Position numbers and translations under genes: made by a program. Under the pieces are notes generated by a model. That model had not been told where the DNA came from and ran no database searches. It saw only the letters and a program-made list of their open reading frames with translations. DNA of 64,000 nucleotides from Ectobius pallidus (taxonomy: Eukaryota > Arthropoda > Insecta > Blattodea > Ectobiidae): NCBI GenBank assembly GCA_964059195.1, contig CAXKWD010000009.1, forward strand, positions 148,733,890 to 148,797,889, in the 5' to 3' direction. Positions 31,861-43,371 of this stretch are shown one piece after another; the stretch's first letter is position 1, and each line of letters opens with the position of its first letter.

Positions 31861-32105
31861 ATCATCCGATATGCTTTTTATTTCTCCGCAAATAGATCCT
31901 ACTGTACATTTTACTTCTTGATGTTTTCTGAACGGTCTCTCTTTAAAGATGCATTGTGTTTTTGGCATGGACATTGTAATTGGGTTTTATACCTGTAATG
32001 TTCGTTATTATTAAATAAATAAAATAAAATAAATAAAAATGCCACTATTACAACAAAGACAAAATTATTATAGTACTTATGTTCTTAAGAATATTTCGTG
32101 AATAT
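31861..32105. other. Unassigned sequence
   Basis: Nothing recognised apart from an AAATAAAT-rich patch near 32010. Confidence 0.35.
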
Positions 32106-32425
32106 CCTATAACTTCGCCTCTAGGTCTGAAGGTCGCGGGGTCAAACCAGGCCACGGTCGATGGATTTTTCAGGACGTAAAAATCCTGAGCACGGAGTCC
32201 TCCGGGAGGGAATTTAAACTGGGGGGGACCGTGTCGTAGATTTACGGCACGTAAAATAACTCCAAGCTTAAATTAGAGCCTCTGGACAAAATTTCTCGGC
32301 CCTTTCACGTCCAAGTAATACCTTAGTTTCCGGGGAGGGGTTAAGGGGCGATGGGCTTACCAAAAATTCACGTAGGTATCAGAAACCTCCACTTGGAGGC
32401 CCTTCGCCCCAACATAGGGAATATA
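32106..32425 (+). repeat. SINE, family S4
   Basis: The head has tRNA-like text with a B-box relic (gtcgcggggtcaaaccagg). The body (cacggagtcctccgggaggg, gatttacggcacgtaaaata, agaaacctccacttggaggc) recurs at 32470-32640 and 43372-43640. Confidence 0.7.
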
Positions 32426-32469
32426 GGAAATCAGATACAGATGAAAAGAGAAGGCCCCAAAACTGATCC

Positions 32470-32640
32470 CTGTGGGACAAAATTTATCGGCCCTTTCACG
32501 TGCAAGTAATACCTTAGTTTCCTGAGGGGGAGTTGAGAGGCGATGGGCTTACCACCTATCCCTTTGTCTTCTCTGGGAAAATAAGTGTAACAAAATTCAC
32601 ATAGGTAACAGAAACCTCCACTTGGACACACATACACATC
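32470..32640 (+). repeat. S4 SINE, 3' part, second copy
   Basis: It starts at gggacaaaatttatcggccc and ends at aacctccacttgg, repeating the 3' half of the preceding copy with differences (ccacctatccctttgtcttc present here only). Confidence 0.7.
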
Positions 32641-32648
32641 CTGTAGAT

Positions 32649-33991
32649 CAGTGACCGGCATGTTCCGTGCTCTGTGACGTCATACTACAGAGCAGCCGCG
32701 CTCTTTGCTCGGCAATATCTCCGTACTGAGCGTGGAGGAAGGGTTCAACTGGCCAGTGGCGGAACGACGCCTATGCATTGACAGAGTGCGCTCCGATCTT
32801 CGTAGATAGTATGGGAATAGCACAATTACAATGCATTTGTACGAAAACAAAATAGTACAACTGTGATAAATCAATGTAACAGAACAGTTTTGTTTGTAAT
32901 GAAATTTAATATAGGCCCTACTTACACTAATCTGAAATGCATCCAGGTGCGGAAACGTCAGGTTATTTAAATGAGGCTCCGAAACTACTATAAACATACA
33001 AATACATAAAACATAAGAATACTTTAAGGAGTACTGCAAAACTTTGTCTACTCGGAAACTGAAAAATGTTAAAGTATACAAAATATACAAAATACACAAA
33101 ATATACAAATTAAACTATACACCTTTGTGAGCACTATGCCAAGTATAGGCCTATTCAGACTTTTGATACACACCCTTACTTTGTGTCACTATCGTGCCCA
33201 AGCTCAAGGCATTGTCGAGATTTTTTCCCTCTCTTCTCGCGCACTAATTTTGCAATATTAGGAGACATAGTCTGGCTAACACACAAACGAGAACATTTTT
33301 CATGTTCTGATCAGATAGGCGGTTTCCATGTTGTGGTTTGCAGATCTTCATACAAGAAAAGAACTATTCACATACATACGTCGATACAAATATACTCAAC
33401 ATTCTAGCAGCAAATATATTATGTAGTTGCCTGGGGAAATCTTCTATAAAATATAGATAGATCCTTTTTGTTTTGAAAGCGGTCTTTCATTTCAATATTC
33501 TTTTGCAAATCAATGACTTCTAGTTGCAATGACGTTGGAACACTGTCAACATCCACAGAAAATGGTGTCGCAAATATGCAAATATCGGATTGGAGTTTTG
33601 CAAAATCTTGAAATCTGTAATAAAATATCCTGATCCAGTTCTTCTAATATTTGTACATAATTATTAATGTCTGTAATTGAATGACATACTGTAGACAACT
33701 TTGGAAAATGTGGCGTGTCTCCGAGGGTGACCTGACGTTTCCGTAAGTCTAGTATTAATCTGAATGCACTAAATTTACCATACATTTCACTGATTAACTG
33801 ACCTCTGCACCCTTGCCATGGTTAATGCACGCAATTCAATGTACCATCACGGCTCACCTTAACCCTACTGCTGCACTGAACGCCACTGCGCTAGTGCGTA
33901 TTAACAGGAATGAAACTCAACTGCTCGCTCTCTCAAGCTCTTGCGAGATGATCGGCTCTTACGTCACAACTGCAGCATCTGCCGGACACTG
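32649..33991 (-). mobile_element. hAT element, 1,343 bp, with decayed transposase
   Basis: The 8-bp duplication CTGTAGAT is at 32641-32648 and 33992-33999. The ends are CAGTGACCGGCA and TGCCGGACACTG, imperfect inverted repeats that extend into gtgacgt and ttgctc-type text. A transposase relic occupies the minus strand near 33185-33790. Deletions leave only the C-terminal third of the protein. Confidence 0.88.
33185..33790 (-). pseudogene. hAT transposase C-terminal relic (GTF2IRD2/ZBED-like type)
   Basis: The minus frame from 33785 reads GKFSAFRLILDLRKRQVTLG and then HFPKLSTV, followed by LEELDQDILLQISRF. After a frame break it reads PTSLQLEVIDLQKNIEMKDR, then FYRRFPQ. Further on it has the AARMLSIFVSTYVCE block, the M-FGSTYxCExxFS position of the hAT C-terminal dimerisation domain. 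Frameshifts and stops, and no N-terminal half, show it is dead. Confidence 0.75.
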
Positions 33992-33999
33992 CTGTAGAT

Positions 34000-34311
34000 A
34001 GATATTTGTTTCATCTCACAGTTGTAGAGGAATGACTCATGCTGCCATCTTGTGTAATTACCAATTACCATTAAGTACACTGCAACTCATCCAAGGCTAA
34101 CCACTTGACTGACGAGTGGAGAAATTGCCGCTTTTTACACAACTTTCACCTTAGACCGCACTTTCATATGCGCCATACGTAACTCACTTGTCAGCAGAAT
34201 CTAGCCGTATCTAATAACAGGACAAAACTCCACAGAAAATACTAATCTTTGTACACAGCAGACCTTAAGGGAAGAGTTTAGAGTTGATTTAGCCAATTTG
34301 GTAAATACAAA
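34000..34311. other. Unassigned sequence
   Basis: Nothing recognised. Confidence 0.35.
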
Positions 34312-34800
34312 AAAGTGTGCGTGGAACGCCAAGCGACAGAAGAGAAGCTTGTTTTAATTTTTTGATTTTTTCAATTTTGGATTATGGGATTTTTTTAATT
34401 TTTGATTATTGGATTTTTCGATTTTGGATTGTTGGACTTTCTAATATAGGGTTTTTAGACATTTTTAATTTTGGATTTTGTATTTTTTTAATTTTCAATT
34501 TTTTTATTTTTTTATTTTTAAAAATTTTGATTTTTGAATTTTTAAATTTTGGATCTTTTATTTTTTAATTTTGGAATTATAAACTTTTTAATTTTGTATT
34601 TTTTAATATTGGATTTTCAATTTTTTAATTTTGGATTTTTATTTTTTTTAATTTGGATAAGCCTAATCATTGAGTTGATTGTTTTCTGTGCAGTCCGTTC
34701 CGTCACACCTCACTAATTTCGTGACGATTTTCAGCGTTACACAAACTCTCGATTTACCCCTACCGCAGCTAAGAACTTTCACTTCAAAAAATCTATTTTT
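34312..34800 (+). repeat. Family T element, copy 2
   Basis: It opens gtgtgcgtggaacgcc, then has about 310 bp of TTTTGGATTTTT-type units and the conserved 3' flank (ggataagcctaatcattgag, gttttctgtgcagtccg at 34680-34696, tcgtgacgattttcagcgtt). Confidence 0.75.
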
Positions 34801-35019
34801 GTATTTTAGTGTAAAAATCAAGCGTATCACAAAGTATTACTCTGTAACATTTTATGCCGTTTGAACGCATGGAACAAGTGCTGCTGACGTCATTTTTAAC
34901 CCTCCGTTTAAACACGTTGTTTCTTGCGCCATTCATTTGTTAGCAATTCAGATTAAAGTAGCAGATGGCCGTGTTATTTCAGTGTTGGCTCTGACAACGA
35001 AATAAAGAATACAGAGCAA

Positions 35020-35170
35020 GGTGGCCGAGATGATAGCTTGTTGGACTCTCATTCTAGAGGTCCGCGGTTCAAACCCAGAAGCAAACCAATGTGACTTGTT
35101 TTTATCATGGTTTCCGCAGCCATAAAGGCAAAAAACTGATTTAAATATTCACTTACCGTGACTGTTCAAC
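35020..35170 (+). repeat. S1 SINE, short plus-strand copy
   Basis: The head caaggtggccgagatgatag with B box GCGGTTCAAACCC (about 35082-35094) is followed by the tttccgcagccataaaggca body segment. It is truncated afterwards. Confidence 0.75.
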
Positions 35171-35239
35171 CCGTATCATATTTATTTAATTTTACAGTAG
35201 TTGAAAAAACACTAAACCGCAATTAAAAAAACTAAATCT

Positions 35240-35520
35240 GCATGGTGCTGCATCCCTAAAGGAACAAGGCCTACCACCCGACCGCTGAGTCATCTACTAT
35301 AGAAATATTAGGGGTGTGTGGTCAGCATGCCGACACCCACGGCCGTTAATGGTGGTTTCCATGACCGGAGCCGCTACTTCTCTATCAAATAGCTCCTCAA
35401 TTTGAATCACGAAGCTGAGTGCACCCCGTTCCAGACCTCCCTACCTCAGAAAAATACGAGGTGGTACCGGGGATCGAACCCGGGCCTACGGATCTGAACT
35501 CAGCTACGCTAACCACAAGA
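35240..35520 (-). repeat. S2 SINE with clear tRNA-like head
   Basis: The minus strand starts gtggttagcgtagctgagtt and has B box GGGTTCGATCCCC near 35468-35480. Then comes the S2 body (gtttccatgaccggag on plus; cacggccgttaatggtggtt). Confidence 0.78.
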
Positions 35521-35954
35521 GAAACGGTAACACCAACAATAGAAAACAGATGAGTATCAATAGAATATGAATACCAGAGCTGTGTGAACTCTTGCTGGAA
35601 CGAATGGATTGTTTTTGAAGCCAGTTCGCCTTAAGGTAAGTTAAATGTGACCTCGGCGAGATAACGACAGCAAAACAACTGACTATCAAGCAGAGAATAA
35701 AAATATTCCCACTTTCACTGCAGGCTGCAATACTTGAAGGTTTACAAGCCATTTCATATCACCTCTGCGTTCAACATCTGCATAGGCTAAACCAACCTTT
35801 CTAAAATGTAAAAAACAATGTTTATTTATACACCCTCAATTTCTCCCACAATATACAAACCCTCTCCGGACTGCACAGAAAACGATAAAGACAATGATTA
35901 TGCTCGCGGTCTATTTCTTGCTGCCTTATTCTCATACACATCAGTAGCTTAATA
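35521..35954. other. Unassigned sequence with dispersed motif
   Basis: CCGGACTGCACAGAAAACGA lies at about 35868-35887. Its left context (caatttctcccacaatata) recurs at 37.5 kb, so this is a further dispersed repeat. Confidence 0.45.
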
Positions 35955-36425
35955 CCGTTTTTACACGACGTAACTAATCAGTGGCACTTACGAATATTGT
36001 TGCCGTGGATCGTAACTTGACATTCCCGCACGCAATCTGGTTGCTATGAAAACAAAAGAAATCTCCGTGCGGTAAAAATTACAAAAAGCACAAGTGCCGT
36101 AAGTAAAATCATCATAATACAGGCCTTTATGGAAGACCGGAACCAAGGCCCCCTAGTTTGTGGCGATTTTAACAGGACTAATATTCGGTCCCCATAACAA
36201 CCACACATGCGAATCACTTTCTGAAATATAACATCCATCTTCAATAGTGTATATACATAATATTTTTAGCTAATATCTAATATAGTTAAATTGATATAAA
36301 TAGTCATCGTGCAAAAAATAGCATGCAATACTCGTTCCGTAAGCGCATATCGGATCTCGGAAATTGAAAAAACTCTTTCCTCGATCCGTATGCACCGCTT
36401 ACGGCACTTGTATCGCAATATACTA
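35955..36425. mobile_element. Family D element, long copy
   Basis: It runs from tacacgacgtaactaatcag and ggcacttacgaatattg to acttgtatcgcaatatacta. Its right part has ggatctcggaaattgaaaaa and gatccgtatgcaccgcttac, shared with 51.3 kb. Non-coding. Confidence 0.7.
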
Positions 36426-36656
36426 ATTTATGAAGACATTACGTAGTTGCAAAGTAAACCTACAGAAGTCTTGTACAATACATGCTGTACAAACACAAAA
36501 AGTCATTTGAGGTGTACAGAAGGCTGTGAAATTAAACAATTTTAGTATTTGTCTGCTCAACCAGGAGACGTCATAACTAAGAAAATATAACAGATAGATA
36601 AATTTTTCTTGCACCAAATTAAAGAAGAATGTCAGCAAAAAAGAGGACAAAATAAA

Positions 36657-36920
36657 AATCAGGTAAACTGATGTAACAAAGTGCCAGAATGGTTTCGTTT
36701 AATCAGTGATAATTGCAATTATGATATGCAGAAAATAAGATATTTTTGTAATCGATTTCAGAGTAAAGCTCCAGATCCATTCATTAAGCATGGTTTACTG
36801 CAGAACAAAGGTCTAGTTTGATAAGCATATGTGAAGGAATATGTGGGTAGTGTTATTTGTCAAAGCTAACTGTATTGCCAACTTCCAAAGCCGTATATGA
36901 ACACTGTAAAATAATTTCGT
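36657..36920 (+). mobile_element. Family X repeat, 5' fragment, copy 3
   Basis: It starts aaatcaggtaaactgatgta with aaagtgccagaatgg and stops at acactgtaaaata, where mariner-derived sequence takes over. Confidence 0.7.
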
Positions 36921-37187
36921 GGACATATATATTCCAAAAGATACAGCAAGTGTTAAACTATTTTCTTACATATTCGCCACAGTTATCATACCGTGGGACT
37001 AACATTTGAATACCTGTATCGTACAGGTCTGCCGCCTGGGATTTGAACTACTGTGTGACAAACATCTCCTCTTTGTCATTCCCTGTCATTTTTTGAGTTG
37101 TAAGAAAATATGGAAATCACCGGGAGCGAAAGGTCCGGGTTGAAGGGTGGATGTTTAAACACCTCCCAGCAAGTCTACTGCAGAAGT
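36921..37187 (-). pseudogene. Mariner transposase fragment, left arm of a foldback
   Basis: The minus strand from about 37170 reads the EVFKHPP ... PxxSPG/SDF block, decayed. The C-terminal part, running toward 36921, has the FYDTGIQMLVPR-like segment near 37000-37030. It is the mirror image of the fragment at 37190. Confidence 0.75.
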
Positions 37188-37189
37188 TC

Positions 37190-37440
37190 GTCTGGGAGGT
37201 GTTTAAACATCCACCTTACAGCCCGGACCTTGCTCCCAGTGATTTTCATCTTTTCCCACACCTCACGAAATAACAAATAATGACAGAGAAGAAGAAATGC
37301 GGTAGACTTCTATGGCACAGGTAATCTTATTCAAAAGTTGGCCCCACAGTAAAACAATTCTGGTGGCGAATTTGTTAAAAATTGCTGAACACTTGCTGTA
37401 TAGCCTATGTTGCAAGAAATATTTCCATGAAATTGTGTTT
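37190..37440 (+). pseudogene. Mariner transposase fragment, right arm of a foldback
   Basis: The plus frame reads WEVFKHPPYSPDLAPSDFHL and FPHLTK before a stop. Then come the decayed VDFYGTG and IQKL segments and AYVARNISMKLC-like text. The catalytic-Asp block SPDLAPSD is perfect. Upstream it meets the inverted arm at about 37170-37190. Confidence 0.82.
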
Positions 37441-37693
37441 TGTTTCTGTAAACGTTCCCAGGGGAACTTACTTTCTGGACATCATTCGAAATAGAGGTAA
37501 AATCTATGTTTATTTAAACACGCTCAATATCTCCCACAATATAGAAACCCTCGCCGGACTGCACAGAAAACGATAAACACAATGATTATTACAGTACTTC
37601 TCTACTTTAAAAGGTGACGTCTTAAATATAACAGATTAAGTTTTCTTGCGCCAAATTAAGGAGGAATGTCAGCAATATAAGAGGACAAAATAA

Positions 37694-38170
37694 AATGAGG
37701 TAAACTGACATAACAAAGTGCCAGAAAGCTTTTGTTTAATCGGTTATAATTGTATTAGGATATGCAGAAAATAAGTTATTTTTGTAATCGATTTCCGAGT
37801 TAAGCTCCAGATCGATTCATTAAGCAGGACTTACGGAAGATCAAAGGTCTAGTTTGATAAGCGTATGCGAAGGAATATGTGGGTAGTGTTATTTGTCAAA
37901 ACTACCAGTATTGCAATTTCCAAAACCGTATATGAACACTGTAAAACAATATGTTGTCACGATAACTGATTTGCATTTGATAAATTCTTTCTAATATATT
38001 ACCACATAATAGGCTCTAAATTGGAAATTACTCCGGTACCGGTCAACCGATTTGGTCCAATATCAATAGGTTTTTCCCATGGACGTTATAAATGTATGTA
38101 CCAAGTTTCATAAAAATCCGGTAAAGCGTATTTGAGTTATCGCGCGTAAAGACACACGGACAGACAGATA
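37694..38170 (+). mobile_element. Family X repeat, copy 4, truncated by a Helitron
   Basis: It starts aaatgaggtaaactgacata with aaagtgccagaaagc. It carries the CTCCGGTACCGGTC segment at about 38031-38044 and ends in cggacagacagata, where Helitron H2 begins. The expected right end is not found beyond the Helitron. Confidence 0.72.
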
Positions 38171-38251
38171 TCTAATATATAAAATCGAAAGTGTGTATGT
38201 ATGTATGTATGTATGTATGTATGTATGTATGTATGTATGTATGTATGTATG

Positions 38252-38313
<62 letters not shown>

Positions 38314-39460
38314 TGTATGTATGTATGTATGTATGTATGTATGTATGTATGTATGTATGTATGTATGTATGTATGTATGTATGTATGTATGTATGTATGT
38401 ATGTATGTATGTATGTATGTATGTATGTATGAATGTATGTATGTATGTATGTATGTATGTATGTATGTATGTATGTATGTATGTATGTATGTATGTATGT
38501 ATGTATGTATGTATGTTTGTTCCTTATACAAATCTACATTTCTTTACCAATTTACACGACATTTTGCACACATACCCAGTTAAGCCCGGGAAGTATAGCT
38601 GTCGACATTAAAATTGAAACAAATCAGTCCTTCCCTTGAAAATTATATAATTTCTGTGAATATTCTACTGAAAAAATGAAATGTTGTTCAGTTCACATGG
38701 CAACAGTGAATTGTTTACTGTGATTACATAGGGCCTTGGCAACTATATAGCCTAATGCTGGACTTTAACGAATTATGATTCCATGTAATATATTGGCGAA
38801 AATAATTACTGAAAAATGAATTACACGAAAATAAAGCACAGTGTGATGCAGTCACATAACTTTCTCTACCCTCGACATAAGAAATATTTTCTCACTTCAC
38901 ATTTTGATGTAGAATAAGAGGTCGTATTGCAGGAACAACTTAAGTGTGTGAGTATGCTATATCAGAAGTCGGTAAATAGTCAGTTATCCATAGCTGTAGG
39001 CTTTGTATTAGTTGAGTTTTATAATAGGCCCTAAGCATGGGATGGAACATTTTGAGTCCTATACTCGCAGTATATTATGTCCCGGGTTTTAGGGGAGGAA
39101 AGTATGAAAGTGATACTGCATTTCTATTTTATTTCAGGCCCGAAACGGTTTAACATGAGAATGAGAAATAAAATTTTCCGTCAAGTCAATACAATCTTAC
39201 GTAATTTATGTTTCTTCTTATTTCAACCCCTCCCAGGCATGATGAGTAGAAGCAACGGAATGCAGCATTCGACATCCTCTATGAACCATAAAAAGCTATA
39301 TCTAGCGTTTTGTGAGTGCCCCATATGTTGTTCTTCCTCATTTCGAATTCTACATACATTATTATATCAGGACCTAGAGTTTCAACATCGAAAGTCCTCC
39401 ATAAGTTAATTTCAAATTACAAAATACAAAGCCCGGGCGACGCCGGGCCTTTTCAGCTAG
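38171..39460 (+). mobile_element. Non-autonomous Helitron, family H2, 1,290 bp, with expanded (TATG)n
   Basis: The 5' end is A|TCTAATATATAAAATCGAAA. The 3' end is a GCCCGGGCGACGCCGGGC hairpin, then CTTTTCAGCTAG|T. Beyond the tetranucleotide array it is nearly identical to the 967-bp copy at 30600-31566. No Rep/helicase is present. Confidence 0.93.
38193..38520 (+). repeat. (TATG)n array with internal (TAAG)n block
   Basis: About 80 tetranucleotide units, including about eight TAAG units at 38281-38312 and a single GAATG variant near 38430. It lies 22 bp inside the 5' end of Helitron H2. Confidence 0.95.
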
Positions 39461-39616
39461 TAAAAAAATAAATAAAATAGTGAAGACTTTTTTATGTTTC
39501 TTTTTTAAATTTTAAATTACATCGTGCTATTTTACTGCGAGATGGGCAAATTAACAGAGTAACCAGATGTCGGACAAGTAGTCGATTCCTTCAGGGGTTT
39601 AATATAAAACTTAATA

Positions 39617-39618
39617 AC

Positions 39619-39656
<38 letters not shown>
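39617..39656. repeat. (AAT)n microsatellite
   Basis: About 13 units. Confidence 0.95.
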
Positions 39657-39658
<2 letters not shown>

Positions 39659-40421
39659 CTCTGGTAAACTGATGTAACAAAGTTCCAGAATGCTTTTGAT
39701 TAATCAGTGATAATTGCAATTATGATATGCAGAAAATTAAGTTTTTCTTTTAAAATCGATTTCCGAGTAAAGCTCCAGATCGATTCATTAAGCAGGGCTT
39801 AGGCTATGGAAGAACAAAGGTATGCAGAAAACAAATTATTTTTGTAATCGATTTCCTAGTTAAGCTGAAGATCGATTCATTAAGCAGGACTTACGGAAGA
39901 ACAAAGGTCTAAAGTTTGGTACTTAATCTTAATTCATACTCGTATACACTGATATAACAAATTCGTACGTAGGCCTAATTATTTCACAGTAATATACCTT
40001 CTGTATATAACAGTATTCATGTAGTACTATTTTCAACTTGATCAACGAAATAAACAAACATCTGACTAGTTTGATGAATCATATGCGAAGGAATATGTCA
40101 TGGCTAACTGTACTGCAACTTCCAAAGCCATATATGAACAGTATAAAAACATATGTTGTCATGACAACGTATTTGATAAATTCTTTGTAATATATTACCA
40201 TAAAAATAGGCAGTAAATTGGGCATTACTCCGGTACCGGTCATCCGATTTGGTTAAAAATCAATAGGTTGTTTTCCATGGACGTTATAAACGCGTATACC
40301 AAGTTTCATGAAAATCCGATAAAGCGTATTTGAGTTATCGCGCGTACACAGACATGGACAGACGGACAGACATTTTCCGTCCCCCACACAATCTCAGAAA
40401 GTACCATTCTGTCACTTAATA
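39656..40421 (+). mobile_element. Family X repeat, copy 5, with internal duplication
   Basis: It starts ctctggtaaactgatgtaac and ends agtaccattctgtcactt. The block from atgcagaaaa through cttaxxgaagaacaaagg is duplicated in tandem (about 39727-39826 and 39827-39908). About 150 bp of other sequence follows before the family resumes near 40060. Confidence 0.72.
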
Positions 40422-40810
40422 ATTTATACTTACAATTTTTACCCTCCTTGGCGAAGTAGTGTACAAGATACAGTTTTACTAACAGCATCAGCAGTGAATC
40501 TGTGACGTGGCGATTAGCATGCCAATGCGATAATTACACAAGTGACTTGCCAACTTAATTCACACAAGTAGACGACCTGCTCTAACAGGCAGAGTAAACA
40601 TTACTGTACACATTACGCACATATTATGCATTCCTTCGGAGAGGAAGTACAGCCAATGACCCCGTTTGGCTGCTTAGTTGTAGATATTTAAGGGGGAGTT
40701 AACGTAAGGTTGGGTTGAAAAATGATTGTTTTATATAAGCCAATAAGTAGCTTTCACAATAGCAGTTGTTTCATGTGAAATTGACACTTAATACAAATAA
40801 TTGAAGTTAT
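40422..40810. other. Unassigned sequence
   Basis: Nothing recognised. Confidence 0.35.
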
Positions 40811-41550
40811 TAAGTGATAGAATGGTACTTTATGAGTAGGGACCGGATTCTTAGGTTTTTACCTATTTTTTCCCTTGCTTCCAAAACAAAAAGCGCTCAT
40901 ACACTTTTTCGAATCACGTCCATAGGATTCACCCACATTAATTCTGTGGCACCTAAAAATACCTAAATGGGGTATAAAAACCTAAATATACCTAAACGGG
41001 ATATAAAACCTAAAATATCTAATTTAGGCTACTTTTTTGGTTTTTTTTTTTGGTTGCCAGTTGAGAAATCGATATTTTGCGGAGAGAGAATAATTTTTGT
41101 CGGGTTGAAATTAATACCTCCAGCGTTTCGTTCAACCCATTGTCGTCTAGGATCGACAGTATCAAGAGAGGAAGTGTAGAGTACCGGCGTATTCCTTTTA
41201 AAATATTCGTACGAACAACCATTGTATGAACAAGGATATAGAATTCTGTGTTTTAAAGCGTTTGTTTGCTTTTAGTACTGTCTTGTTATTCACAATGAGT
41301 GGTCACACTGTGTTTTAAGAAGACGTGTTAATGATGTATTAAATCCTATGAAGCACATTCAAATTCAATAAACCAATTATTCTACCCGAAAACGATATTT
41401 TGGATAAAAAACCTAAAAAAAACTATTTCACCTAATGGAAAACCTAAAACAGTGTTTTTAAAAACCTAAAAATCCGGTCCCTATTTATGAGATTGTGTGG
41501 GGGACGGGAAATGAATGTCTGTCTGTCTGTCCGTGTGTCTTTACGCGATG
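40811..41550 (-). mobile_element. Family X repeat, 3' fragment, reverse copy, split by a hAT MITE
   Basis: The left end aagtgatagaatggtacttt and, beyond the insertion, gattgtgtgggggacgggaa and tgtctgtctgtctgtccgtg match the family X right end in reverse. Confidence 0.75.
40837..41483. mobile_element. hAT-type MITE, 647 bp, nested in family X
   Basis: The ends TAGGGACCGGATTCTTAGGT and the complement of TAGGGACCGGATTTTTAGGT are inverted. The perfect 8-bp duplication TTTATGAG is at 40829-40836 and 41484-41491. Internal strings aacctaaa and acctatttttt recur. The host family X sequence is continuous once it is removed. Confidence 0.92.
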
Positions 41551-41951
41551 TTATTTTCTCCAACTATACAACAGCACTATCTAAAGGTAAAAAAAAAGTT
41601 AGCTCAGAAATATTATTACTGAAATTGGTCAACCAGCTGTGAATGTTTTTATTTAAGCAAAACTCTTGAACCGCGTACATTATCTGTTCACAGACAACTT
41701 TCTCGTCAAGTGGTTACAAGCGCAGCGGATGTGCGCAAGCGCATTTGTTAGCTGGGAGAGATACAATGTATGAGTCACAAAATGTGTTTAGTCATGTCCA
41801 CACCACAATATATGCATACGTCTTTTGGTAATAAATTTAAAACAATGATACTTTTAACTGAATCGCAATTAATTTAAGATTCTATTACGTTGGCTTACGT
41901 TTGTGTTTTTTGTTTAGAACACTAGCTTATGGACCAGAGTTTTTTTTTAAA

Positions 41952-41954
<3 letters not shown>
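41551..41954. other. Unassigned sequence
   Basis: Nothing recognised. Confidence 0.35.
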
Positions 41955-41982
<28 letters not shown>

Positions 41983-42335
41983 TCACCTATATTTATACTC
42001 CTTTTAGCTTCGAGGCTGTATCAGGAATGCAAGATCTGTGTCTATACAGTAGGGTAGGCCATGGAACTATTGATTGTCAATTGTTTCTATTGTCGGTGTA
42101 TTTAATGGAGTAAATTTCAACTGATATTAATTTAAATGGATATGATACAGGATGAATTAATGGTGAGGATGATTCATGGTATGTAAATATCCAATTCGGC
42201 ATTCGGCATTTACGACTGGGGAAACCATGAAGAAAACCCATGTCAAAATGGCCGGTCAAAGGATTTGAACCTGGGACCTCCCAAATGCGGGTCCAAAACA
42301 TTACCATCTCGGCCACCTCGCTCGGTACCATAGTT
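41955..42335 (-). repeat. S1 SINE, near full length, with (ATT)n tail
   Basis: On the minus strand the head (gagcgaggtggccgagatgg; B box near 42260-42272) leads through the S1 body to the cgaagctaaaaggagtataa 3' segment and an (AAT)n tail seen as (ATT)n at 41955-41983. Confidence 0.85.
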
Positions 42336-42377
42336 TTTGGACGCTGAAATAGTTATGTTATTTTGAATTGTAAATGA

Positions 42378-43139
42378 TCTCTATATATATAAAGATCAAA
42401 GTCAGGCTTTGTCCTGACTGACAGGAATCAACGTAGAGCCTAAACTATAACAGGTAGAGACTTGGAATTTTGACAGTACCTTCGTTTCATAATGTAAGTG
42501 CTCACTAACAAAGGATTTTGAAAAATTCTGATTCTAAATGCAAAAAATTAAATGTTTTTGAGAATACTTAATCCCTTTTTACACAGAATTGTCAATCTCA
42601 AATCACAGGTCACATGACAACAGTGTATTGTTGGCATTGGTATCAGGTATGTTTGGAAATAATTGAAACGGGAATTTGACGAAACTATTGATATAAAGCA
42701 TTGCTGTAATTAAATATTGAAGATGAAATGTATATTATTATATCGCAGGTTTTTGGGGAGGGAAGTATAAAAGCGAAATTGATTTACTTTTTAATTTCAT
42801 CCCCGAAACGGTTGTATGGTAACACGAGAGTGAGAAGTAAAATATTCCGCAAAGACAATACTATTTTATGATACCGGAATTTCTACTTCTTCTTATTTTA
42901 ACCCCTACCAGGCTTGCTGTGTAGAAGCGATGGGATGCAACATTCTAGATCCTCTATGAGCCATAAAAAACTATATCAAGCGTTTTCTGAGGGAATAGTT
43001 TAGTGAGAAAAGTCGTTCTTCCTATTTCAAATTATAAATGCCTATATAAGGACCTAGAATTTAAAATTGAAAATCCTTCATAAGCTAATTTCCAATTACA
43101 AAATACAAAACCCGAGCGACGCCGGGCCTTTTAAGCTAG
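42378..43139 (+). mobile_element. Non-autonomous Helitron, family H1, 762 bp
   Basis: The 5' end is A|TCTCTATATATATAAAG. The 3' hairpin is CCCGAGCGACGCCGGG (one stem mismatch), then CCTTTTAAGCTAG|T. The body matches 29030-29878 with indels. Confidence 0.92.
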
Positions 43140-43371
43140 TTAATAGATACACGATAATAGTAGTAATAGGAATAATACTATTTGTAGTGGTTAAAATGAA
43201 AATGAAGGAAATGAATAATTATTTAGTTCTATGAAAGGGAAGGGAACGACGTTCACATCTGGTGGTATCCTCAATAACTTTCATAACGGGCTAGCCCTTT
43301 TATATACATCTCAGCCCGTAAAGTGGAACTCCATGTTTAGGATTCAAATAAATTATATTTAAAGGATTTCC

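Noticed and set aside
33183..33407. 74-codon plus-strand frame
   Set aside because: It is antisense to the decayed hAT transposase at 33185-33790.
38193..38520. CRISPR-like or satellite array
   Set aside because: The units are 4 bp with no spacers, and the context is a eukaryotic Helitron.
38172..38639. Several long frames (YVCM or YIHT repeats) on both strands
   Set aside because: A tetranucleotide array is open in all frames on both strands. It is the (TATG)n tract of a Helitron.
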